DNA of 22,655 nucleotides, from positions 1-22,655 of the forward strand of contig JAYENK010000011.1 in NCBI GenBank assembly GCA_034722035.1. Reading direction: 5' to 3'. The translations under genes and the position numbers were made by a program. This document shows positions 8,416 through 14,838 of the stretch, piece by piece (position 1 is the first letter of the stretch; every line of letters starts with the position of its first letter). The DNA is from JAYENK01 sp034722035. Lineage in GTDB: Bacteria > Patescibacteriota > Patescibacteriia > Patescibacteriales > UBA12075. The notes beneath the pieces are model-generated. The model had not been told where the DNA came from. It did not search any database and saw nothing but the letters and a program-made list of their open reading frames with translations.

Positions 8416-9240
8416 CTATCTAATAATAAACTCTAAATTTTCTTGTTTTAAAAAAGATAAGAGGCTTGGAGCAAAATTTGTGATGCTCCCAATCGGCTCA
8501 ACTGTGCTAAGGTCGATTCCAGACGGACTGGGCCAAGAAAAATTCTTGCCCAAATATTTTTCCGCCACGATTATTAAAGGTACCGGATTAGCACTTGGCC
8601 CTTGTGCTCTTTTTTCGGTATTTATATCAAAATGTTGCTCAGCCCTGCCAAAACTACCAACAATAAACACTTGACCATTCTGCCTTAACACGCTGTCAAT
8701 AATTTGCTTAATATTATAATCAATCACACTAATATTTTTAATAAGTTCTTCTTCTTTAAAATTCACAGAAATATCAGCATTGATAAAATTTAGAACTATA
8801 AAATCGGCTTGAGTTTTTTTTATTATTTTAACGGCAACATCTTTAATTTTTCGCGTATCTTCACTTAAATCATTATTAATAATTTTTTTGGAAATTATTT
8901 CAATATTATATTTCGCACCAAGGCTGAAAGATCCTTGATCAAAGAATTCACTTAATAAAGCGATATTCTCCGATACTCCAATCCGACATTGCCTTAATTC
9001 TTTTTTGTGAAAAAAATCCCCAAGTCCCATCCCATATGTTTTGTACACTTCTTCACGGCTAATATTTTCTTTGCTTAAGGCGGATAAAACGCCGGCTGGA
9101 TAATTTTCAATAAGATAATCAATATAAGATGTTTTAGATAAGCTAATTGCATTATTATCAGCTGTTGGCGCAATGCCCCAACCATCGAGAAAAATCAACA
9201 CAGTCAAAGGGATAATATTTTTTTGTTTTCCTTTAAACAT
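8416..9240 (-). CDS. Degenerate, shortened GpmI-like pseudoenzyme (alkaline phosphatase superfamily core)
   Basis: This 274-residue protein is clearly homologous to the phosphatase core of the adjacent GpmI. FLDGWGIAP (residues 17-25) matches the metal-binding start. RIGVSENIALLSEFFDQG (86-103) matches the GpmI YLAETEKYAHVSFFFNGG region. NPVPLIIV (218-225) matches NPVPFVFV. The phosphotransferase insert domain (about 200 residues in GpmI) is missing. The catalytic Ser motif GNSEAGHVNIGAG has no counterpart. The TADHGN motif reads VGSFGR, the TEHTTN histidine is lost (QGPSAN), and DMVGH is lost. Only Asp19 of the metal ligands remains. The frame is intact and the hydrophobic pattern kept, so it looks like a maintained non-enzymatic paralogue rather than a decaying fragment. 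It follows gpmI by 10 bp. Possible roles are binding GpmI, enolase or a phosphoglycerate ligand (speculative). Confidence 0.75.
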   Translation of the reverse strand: MFKGKQKNIIPLTVLIFLDGWGIAPTADNNAISLSKTSYIDYLIENYPAGVLSALSKENISREEVYKTYGMGLGDFFHKKELRQCRIGVSENIALLSEFFDQGSFSLGAKYNIEIISKKIINNDLSEDTRKIKDVAVKIIKKTQADFIVLNFINADISVNFKEEELIKNISVIDYNIKQIIDSVLRQNGQVFIVGSFGRAEQHFDINTEKRAQGPSANPVPLIIVAEKYLGKNFSWPSPSGIDLSTVEPIGSITNFAPSLLSFLKQENLEFIIR

Positions 9241-9250
9241 TTATACTAAA

Positions 9251-10822
9251 TCAAAACAAAGGCTTGCGATCCATTGCTTTCGGCTTGATTATATTCAATA
9301 CTTTTAATACTGTCGGCGCAATATCGCCCAAAACTCCGTTTTCTTTTAATGTTTTATCTTTTAATGAATTATTTACAAACACAAAAGGAACAGGATTAGT
9401 GGTATGTTCGGTGTAAATTTCATTAGTTTCGAGATTAATCATTTTTTCAATATTACCATGGTCGGCGGTAATTATTACAGTACCATTAATCTTTAAATAA
9501 GCTTCAACTATTTTTTTTATATTTTTGTCAACAATTTTACAAGTCTTTATGGCCGCTTTCAAATTACCGGTATGTCCAACCATATCCGGAGCGGCAATGT
9601 TTAACAAAGTAAAATCATATTTCCAATTATTTTTATTGCTAAGGCGCAAATTTCGAAGCACTTGTTGGCTGAGTTTATCCGTACTCATACCAGGCGTCGT
9701 ATCATAAGATCGCACATCAGGAGACGCTATCATCAATTGATCTTCTCCAACAACCGTACCGGAATAACCTCCGTTAAAAAAGAAGCTAACGTGCGCATAT
9801 TTTTCAGTTTCTGCCAAATATAATTGGCTTAATTCTTTGAGTTGAAACGGCAAAGCATCTTTTAAGTCAATACTGGGATAAGCTGTTAAAATATCATCAA
9901 GATCCGGACCAAAATCAGTCATGGCAGTAAAATAAAGATGGTCAAACTTTTTACCGCGCTTAAAGGCGCTAGGATTCATTTTATTAAAATCATTTTGCAC
10001 AAACGCTTTGCTTAACTGCCGTCCCCGGTCGGAACGCAAATTAAAAAATACTACACTGTCCTTATCTTCAATTCGTGTATTTATTTTTAAAGGCTGTTTA
10101 ATAATATATGGTTCAATAAACTCGTCGCTTTCTCCTCGATTATAAGCTTCGGTGATTGCTTCTTGCGCGCTTGTAGCTTGTCGACCCTTGCCCTTAGTCA
10201 AAGCCTCGTAAACCAATGCTGTACGCTCCCATTTCTTTTTACGGTCCATTGCGTAAAAACGTCCGGCAACAGTAGCAATTTTCTCGTTATCAGCCAGACG
10301 CTTTTCCAGCTTTTCAATCAAACTCATTGAAGCATATTGGGGTGAATCTCTTCCGTCTGTAAATATATGTAAACAAACATTATCAATTTTATTTTTTTTA
10401 AGCAATTCAAGCAAGGCGTAGAGATGACCCGGATCCGAATGCGGGCTTTGACCGTTTGAAAGCATACCGATCAAATGAAATTTGGACTTCATTTTGCGGA
10501 CATGACGAATCGCTCCCATAAAAGCGGAATTTTTATAAAAAGTGCCATTTGCAATACTTTTACTGATTTTGACTGAATCCTGCTCAACAATCCTGCCCGC
10601 ACCGATATTCACGTGTCCGGCCTCAGAATTACCAACCTGGCCTTTGGGCAAACCAACATACTTACCATGCGCTTTTAAAGTAGTATATGGATATTTTTGT
10701 GTTAATTCATTAATAAAAGGAGTTTTAGCCAACTTGATTGCATTCCCCCTGTTTACCTTGTCAATCCCCCATCCATCCAGCACAACAAGAATAAGAGGTA
10801 ATTTACTTTTTTTACTTGACAT
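9251..10822 (-). CDS. gpmI: 2,3-bisphosphoglycerate-independent phosphoglycerate mutase
   Basis: The 523-residue enzyme interconverts 3- and 2-phosphoglycerate in the cytosol using two Mn ions and a phosphoserine intermediate. Its length fits the family (about 510). Active-site elements are all present: Asp16 in LDGWG, nucleophile Ser66 in GNSEAGH, and HSDPGH and DGRDSPQ in the phosphotransferase domain. Asp413 and His417 are in APDMVGH, Asp454 and His455 in TADHG, and His473 in TEHTTNPVPF. The ATG at 10822 lies only 3 bp after the eno stop, so the two successive glycolytic steps are co-transcribed and probably translationally coupled. The gpmI-like pseudoenzyme follows directly. Confidence 0.97.
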   Translation of the reverse strand: MSSKKSKLPLILVVLDGWGIDKVNRGNAIKLAKTPFINELTQKYPYTTLKAHGKYVGLPKGQVGNSEAGHVNIGAGRIVEQDSVKISKSIANGTFYKNSAFMGAIRHVRKMKSKFHLIGMLSNGQSPHSDPGHLYALLELLKKNKIDNVCLHIFTDGRDSPQYASMSLIEKLEKRLADNEKIATVAGRFYAMDRKKKWERTALVYEALTKGKGRQATSAQEAITEAYNRGESDEFIEPYIIKQPLKINTRIEDKDSVVFFNLRSDRGRQLSKAFVQNDFNKMNPSAFKRGKKFDHLYFTAMTDFGPDLDDILTAYPSIDLKDALPFQLKELSQLYLAETEKYAHVSFFFNGGYSGTVVGEDQLMIASPDVRSYDTTPGMSTDKLSQQVLRNLRLSNKNNWKYDFTLLNIAAPDMVGHTGNLKAAIKTCKIVDKNIKKIVEAYLKINGTVIITADHGNIEKMINLETNEIYTEHTTNPVPFVFVNNSLKDKTLKENGVLGDIAPTVLKVLNIIKPKAMDRKPLF

Positions 10823-10825
10823 ATT

Positions 10826-12085
10826 TTAGTTCAAATTTAATTCAATCTCCATCAAGCGATTATATTTTGCCAGCCGTTCACTGCGAGCGAGTGAACCTGA
10901 CTTAATATATTCCGCGCTAACCGCGACTGAGAGGTCAGCAATAAAAGTATCGCAAGTTTCACCACTGCGATGTGAACACATTAATTTCATATTATGTTTT
11001 TGCGCAAGTTTAATTGTTGCGATAGTTTCGGTGAGTGACCCGACTTGATTAGGCTTGATTAGGATAGCGTTGGCGGCACGCTCTTTAATGCCACGGCGCA
11101 AACGATCAATGTTGGTGACAAACAAATCATCGCCGATTATAAGCATCTCGCTCCCGAGTTCCTGATTGAGTTCGCGCCAGGACTCCCAATCGTCCTCACC
11201 ATGCCCGTCTTCAATCGAAATAATCGGGAATTTACGAAACCATTCGTAATATAAGGCACTTAAAGTAGTCCCAGCATATTGTGCTTGGTCTAATTTAAAG
11301 ATATATTTTTTAGTTTCAGGATTGTAAAGCTCACTTGAACCAACATCCATCCCAAGCCCAATATCTCTGCCCGGCTTATAGCCGGCCCGTACGGTAGCTG
11401 CCAAAATCAATTCAATTGCTTGAATACTTGAATAAATATCCGGGGCATAACCCCCTTCATTACCCAAATCCGTATCAAAACCCGCCTCTTTAAGCACATC
11501 GGCCAATTCATGAAAAATTTCCGCCCCCATTCTTATTTTTTCGGCAACACTTGTTTTGGTCAAAGGTAAAATCATAAATTCTTGAAAATCCAAATTAGTA
11601 TCTGCGTGTTTACCACCATTAAATATATTGAATGAAGGGACAGGCAATTTAAACTTGCGTGTGCCAAATTTAAAAATTTTAGAAATATACTCATAAAGCT
11701 CCAGGTCTTTAACTAAAGCGCCGGCCCTAGCCATGGCCAAAGAAACAGAAAGAATCGCGTTTGCCCCAAGCTTCTTTTTATTCTTCGTTCCGTCTAATTT
11801 AATCATAGCTTCATCAATCTTCTCTTGTTTACACACATCTTCGCCAATCAAAAGCTTAGCAATTTTAATATTCACATTATCAACTGCCTTCAAAACTCCT
11901 TTTCCTTTATAACGTTTCCTGTCTCCATCCCGAAGCTCCCAAGCTTCATGCACACCGGTTGAAGCCCCGCTCGGTACGCTAGCTTTAGCGCTTTGTCCAC
12001 TATCAAGCGTAATTTTTGTTTCTACAGTAGGATTACCTCGCGAATCAAGAATTTCACGAGATTTAACTGATTTTATTTTAGACAT
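10826..12085 (-). CDS. eno: Enolase (phosphopyruvate hydratase)
   Basis: The 419-residue enzyme converts 2-phosphoglycerate to phosphoenolpyruvate, the step after GpmI. I chose the ATG at 12085 because MSKIKSVKSREILDSRGNP is the normal enolase N-terminus; an earlier in-frame start at 12121 would begin inside the promoter. Key elements: SGASTG loop (40-45), Glu210 in DLGNEGGY, metal ligands Asp247, Glu292 and Asp319, Lys344 in ILIKPNQ, SHRSGET (371-377) and Lys395. Minor departures from the consensus are IEDGHGEDDW instead of IEDGLxEDDW and GGKHADTN instead of GGxHAxN; neither removes a catalytic residue. It is the first gene after tRNA-Ser and appears to begin a transcription unit running through gpmI and its paralogue, possibly into the surface-protein genes. 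Confidence 0.97.
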   Translation of the reverse strand: MSKIKSVKSREILDSRGNPTVETKITLDSGQSAKASVPSGASTGVHEAWELRDGDRKRYKGKGVLKAVDNVNIKIAKLLIGEDVCKQEKIDEAMIKLDGTKNKKKLGANAILSVSLAMARAGALVKDLELYEYISKIFKFGTRKFKLPVPSFNIFNGGKHADTNLDFQEFMILPLTKTSVAEKIRMGAEIFHELADVLKEAGFDTDLGNEGGYAPDIYSSIQAIELILAATVRAGYKPGRDIGLGMDVGSSELYNPETKKYIFKLDQAQYAGTTLSALYYEWFRKFPIISIEDGHGEDDWESWRELNQELGSEMLIIGDDLFVTNIDRLRRGIKERAANAILIKPNQVGSLTETIATIKLAQKHNMKLMCSHRSGETCDTFIADLSVAVSAEYIKSGSLARSERLAKYNRLMEIELNLN

Positions 12086-12120
12086 CAACTTGATTCTTTT
12101 AATATTAATTATCAATAACA

Positions 12121-12149
12121 ATTATACCATTTTTTGCTTTTAAATACAA
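12121..12149 (-). promoter_or_regulatory. Candidate sigma70-type promoter for eno
   Basis: Reading the minus strand, a perfect TATAAT lies at 12126-12121, preceded by TGG and, 17 bp upstream, by TTGTAT at 12149-12144 (three of six match TTGACA). The predicted start is near 12114, giving a leader of about 29 nt before the ATG at 12085. The position in the only sizeable gap between tRNA-Ser and eno supports it. Confidence 0.6.
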
Positions 12150-12182
12150 AAAAAATTACTTTAATAAATAAAATAATTTTTT

Positions 12183-12269
12183 TGGCGGAGAGTGAGGGAT
12201 TCGAACCCTCGTGAGCGTTAACCCGCTTGCTTTCCAAGCAAGTACCATAGGCCTCTAGGTGAACTCTCC
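12183..12269 (-). tRNA. tRNA-Ser (anticodon GGA)
   Basis: The minus strand folds as a class II tRNA. The acceptor stem is GGAGAGT (12269-12263) with ACTCTCC (12193-12187), discriminator G, and encoded CCA at 12185-12183. The anticodon stem CTTGC/GCAAG closes the loop TTGGAAA, giving anticodon GGA that reads UCC and UCU. A long variable region of about 15 nt, typical of serine tRNAs, precedes the T arm GAGGG-TTCGAAT-CCCTC. It starts 20 nt after the dsbA-like stop, so co-transcription is possible; TATAAA in that gap could instead be a weak promoter box. Confidence 0.95.
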
Positions 12270-12289
12270 GAATGGTTTATATAAAAAAT

Positions 12290-13045
12290 CTAACCAAGCA
12301 AATCCTCAATAATAGACCGCAATCCTTCTCTGCTAATCCCCTGACTATCAACAAAATCATCAAGCGGTATTGCGCCGGGATAAACTTTATCATTAATATA
12401 CATAGTTGGCGTACCAATGACGCCAAAGGCTTTTGCTTCTTTTGTTTGTTTTATAATTTTTTCTTGAACATCATCGCCGGTAGTGCACTCATTAAATTTA
12501 GATATGTTTAGATCTATTTCACTGGCGATATTGCCGTACATATCCCCACTGGAAGTTCCTGTTCTGATAGTCCTATAAACTAAATTATGCATATCCCAAT
12601 ATTTGTCTTGCTCTCCGGCACACTCCAAGGACAGAGCGGCCACAAAAGAATCTGTATTTGTGCGCATTGGAAAATGACGTACTGCTAATACTATTTTATT
12701 GTCATATTCTTTCATTACTGCATCCAAATTCAAAGCTAAATCCGCGCAAAAAGAACAAGTATAATCCAAATAAGCAATAATTTTTACCGAGGCAGACAAG
12801 TCACCAAGCAGAACATCGTCTTTCGTGATTAGCGGCGAGTCAGAATTTATAGTATTTACCGCATTCTCAATTATTTTTTTATTATTATCCAACAACTCGT
12901 CACTTTCACTGGTTTTAGAATCAACTACTCCCTTATCAGTAGAAACCGGCTTAATTGAGTTTTGATAATAATAATTAAAAACAATCAAGCAAATTAACAA
13001 AATCAAAGATATGCCTATTATTAAAACCAATCTATTTTTAAACAT
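12290..13045 (-). CDS. DsbA-like membrane-anchored thiol-disulfide oxidoreductase
   Basis: This 251-residue protein has one N-terminal transmembrane anchor (residues 6-25), a Ser/Asp-rich linker to about residue 70, and a DsbA/thioredoxin_4 domain. The active site is CSFC (Cys97, Cys100) in the context YLDYTCSFC. The cis-proline is in GTPTMYIND (Pro213). RHFPMRTN and the helical insert containing AGEQDKYWDMHNLVY are typical of this group of extracytoplasmic oxidoreductases. It probably acts on the outer face of the membrane, introducing or rearranging disulfides in secreted proteins. Several proteins in this window are rich in cysteine and are natural candidate clients (inference). No VKOR or DsbB partner is in the window. 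It follows gatA after 40 bp and ends 20 bp before tRNA-Ser. Confidence 0.9.
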   Translation of the reverse strand: MFKNRLVLIIGISLILLICLIVFNYYYQNSIKPVSTDKGVVDSKTSESDELLDNNKKIIENAVNTINSDSPLITKDDVLLGDLSASVKIIAYLDYTCSFCADLALNLDAVMKEYDNKIVLAVRHFPMRTNTDSFVAALSLECAGEQDKYWDMHNLVYRTIRTGTSSGDMYGNIASEIDLNISKFNECTTGDDVQEKIIKQTKEAKAFGVIGTPTMYINDKVYPGAIPLDDFVDSQGISREGLRSIIEDLLG

Positions 13046-13058
13046 ACAAACATTTTTG

Positions 13059-13072
13059 CCCGAGTACTCGGG
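13059..13072. promoter_or_regulatory. 14-bp perfect palindrome in the dsbA leader
   Basis: CCCGAGTACTCGGG is GC-rich in an otherwise AT-rich 40-bp gap between gatA and the dsbA-like gene, 13 bp before its ATG. As RNA it could form a 5-bp stem with a GTAC loop. On the minus strand it is not followed by a T-run, so it is a poor terminator for gatA. An operator or leader hairpin is equally possible. Confidence 0.4.
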
Positions 13073-13085
13073 ATTAATTTTTTAA

Positions 13086-14540
13086 TTAAAGCTCCGGTTT
13101 TTTCAAATGAAAATCTGTATTTTGTTGAAATATATTAGCCACTTGAAATATTTTTCCTTCTCCCAGGCGTGGTCCGATCAAATGCATTCCAACCGGCATA
13201 TTCCGGCTAAAACCGGCCGGAATCGAAATCGCGGACAAGCCGGCCAATGAAGCCCCAACCATAAATACATCCTCCAAATACATACTCAGGGGATTATCCG
13301 ACTGTTCGCCGATTTTGAAAGCAATGTGAGGTGAAGTTGGCGTGAGTAGCACGTCAACTTTCGCAAACGCTTGATCCATTTCTTCTTTAATAATTGTTCG
13401 AACTTTTTGTGCTTGCAAATAATAAGCATCAAAATAACCGGCTGAAAGAGTGTAGGTGCCAAGCATGATCCGTCGCTTAACTTCCGGGCCAAAACCTTCG
13501 CCCCGACTTTTTTTATATATTTCTTCTAGGGTTTTACCGTCCAGATTGGTATATCCAAAACGAATACCGTCAAATCGAGCTAAATTAGAGCTAATCTCTG
13601 AAGGAGTAATAATATAGTAAGCCGCGACGCCATATTTCGTATGCGGCAAAGAAATATCAACAATTTCCGCTCCAAAATCTTTATATTTTACTATTGCTTG
13701 ATCAATCACTTTTTTTACATCATCATTCAGCCCTTCATCAAAATACTCCTGCGGTAATCCGATTTTTAAACCTTTTATATCTTTATTAATCTCTTTTTGA
13801 TAATTCGGAATTACAGCATCGAGCGTAGTCGCGTCATGCTTATCTTTGCCGGCAATTGTCTTAAGTACGCTAGACGCGTCTTCGGCTGTCTTGGTAATTG
13901 GACCGGGCACATCAGTCGAACTGGTCATTGCAATCAAGCCAAAACGAGATGATCGACCATAGCTGGGTTTGAGCCCGTTAACACCGCAAAAGCCGGCCGG
14001 ATGGCGAATCGATCCACCCGTATCGGTTCCCAAAGCAAACAAGCACATATCGGCCGCAACCGCGGCAGCAGAACCACCAGAAGATCCGCCCGGAACACGT
14101 TCAAAATCCCAAGGATTATGACTGGTATCAAAAACAGAATTTTCAGTGCTCGCACCGTGCGCAAATTCGTCCAAATTGGCCTTGGCCAAAAGAACAGCAC
14201 CGGCCTTTTTAAGACGTCTAATGATTGTAGCGTCATAAGGCGCAATATAATTTTCCAAAATCTTTGAAGCGTCCGTAGTCTTAATGCCTTTTGTCAAAAT
14301 ATTATCCTTAGCAATATAGGGTATGCCCAGCAGTTCTCCTTGTTCTCCACTCTCTCGCCGTCTGTCCGCTTTACGCGCCCATTCCATCGCTTCTTTCTCA
14401 CACACCGTAATACAAGCTTTTACTTTGTCGTCAATTTCTTTAATACGCTCAAAACAAGCCTCAGTTAGTTCGACTGAAGAAATTTCTTTTTTCTCAAGCT
14501 TCTCCTGTGCCTGTTTTATTGTAAGTTGATTTAATTTCAT
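13086..14540 (-). CDS. gatA: Asp-tRNA(Asn)/Glu-tRNA(Gln) amidotransferase subunit A
   Basis: This 484-residue amidase-signature protein is the glutaminase subunit of GatCAB. It releases ammonia from glutamine for transamidation of Glu-tRNA(Gln) or Asp-tRNA(Asn). The Ser-cisSer-Lys triad is complete: Lys78 in AKDN, Ser153 in GGSSGGS, and Ser177 in GTDTGGSIRHPA. The full-length pattern is normal, ending with PVGMHLIGPRLGEGK. It begins 4 bp after gatC. The gatB gene, which supplies the kinase/tRNA-binding subunit, is not in this window. Its presence beside gatC implies indirect aminoacylation of Gln- and/or Asn-tRNA in this organism. Confidence 0.97.
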   Translation of the reverse strand: MKLNQLTIKQAQEKLEKKEISSVELTEACFERIKEIDDKVKACITVCEKEAMEWARKADRRRESGEQGELLGIPYIAKDNILTKGIKTTDASKILENYIAPYDATIIRRLKKAGAVLLAKANLDEFAHGASTENSVFDTSHNPWDFERVPGGSSGGSAAAVAADMCLFALGTDTGGSIRHPAGFCGVNGLKPSYGRSSRFGLIAMTSSTDVPGPITKTAEDASSVLKTIAGKDKHDATTLDAVIPNYQKEINKDIKGLKIGLPQEYFDEGLNDDVKKVIDQAIVKYKDFGAEIVDISLPHTKYGVAAYYIITPSEISSNLARFDGIRFGYTNLDGKTLEEIYKKSRGEGFGPEVKRRIMLGTYTLSAGYFDAYYLQAQKVRTIIKEEMDQAFAKVDVLLTPTSPHIAFKIGEQSDNPLSMYLEDVFMVGASLAGLSAISIPAGFSRNMPVGMHLIGPRLGEGKIFQVANIFQQNTDFHLKKPEL

Positions 14541-14544
14541 TTTT

Positions 14545-14838
14545 TTATTTTAATACCCGTTTAACTTTAATCTGATTCTTCTCTATTTTTGGAGCTTGTT
14601 TCAAGGTATTTTTTCTTTCTGCATCGTCCCAGATCTCAATTTTATCTTCTTGCCAAACGTTTTCCAATCCCGTTACCTGCGCGGTCGGCTCCACGTCATC
14701 GGTATTCACTTCTTGTAATTGATCAACATAAGACAAAACATCAGACAATTGTCCGCCATATTTTTTTAATTCAGCTTCACTTAATTCAAGCCGAGCCAAA
14801 TTAGCAATATGTTCTATATCTTTTTTTTCTAATTTCAT
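14545..14838 (-). CDS. gatC: Asp-tRNA(Asn)/Glu-tRNA(Gln) amidotransferase subunit C
   Basis: This 97-residue protein has the usual GatC length and sequence: IEHIANLARLELSEAE near the start, a helical stretch SDVLSYVDQLQEVNTDDVEPT, and a C-terminal tail ending QIKVKRVLK. GatC wraps around GatA and stabilises the GatAB complex. Its ATG (14838) overlaps the TGA of ligA as ATGA, and gatA begins 4 bp after its stop. The three genes are therefore translationally linked. Confidence 0.95.
   Translation of the reverse strand: MKLEKKDIEHIANLARLELSEAELKKYGGQLSDVLSYVDQLQEVNTDDVEPTAQVTGLENVWQEDKIEIWDDAERKNTLKQAPKIEKNQIKVKRVLK

Noticed and set aside
8416..9240. Pseudogene from truncation of a second gpmI
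   Set aside because: No internal stops, an intact start and stop, and homology at both ends with orderly loss of a whole insert domain argue against random decay, though recent loss of selection cannot be excluded.
12122..12182. Terminator after tRNA-Ser
   Set aside because: There are A/T runs but no stem of meaningful length; only the eno promoter could be supported here.
12270..12289. Separate promoter for tRNA-Ser (TATAAA in the gap)
   Set aside because: No convincing -35 element at proper spacing; AT-rich background makes such boxes common.
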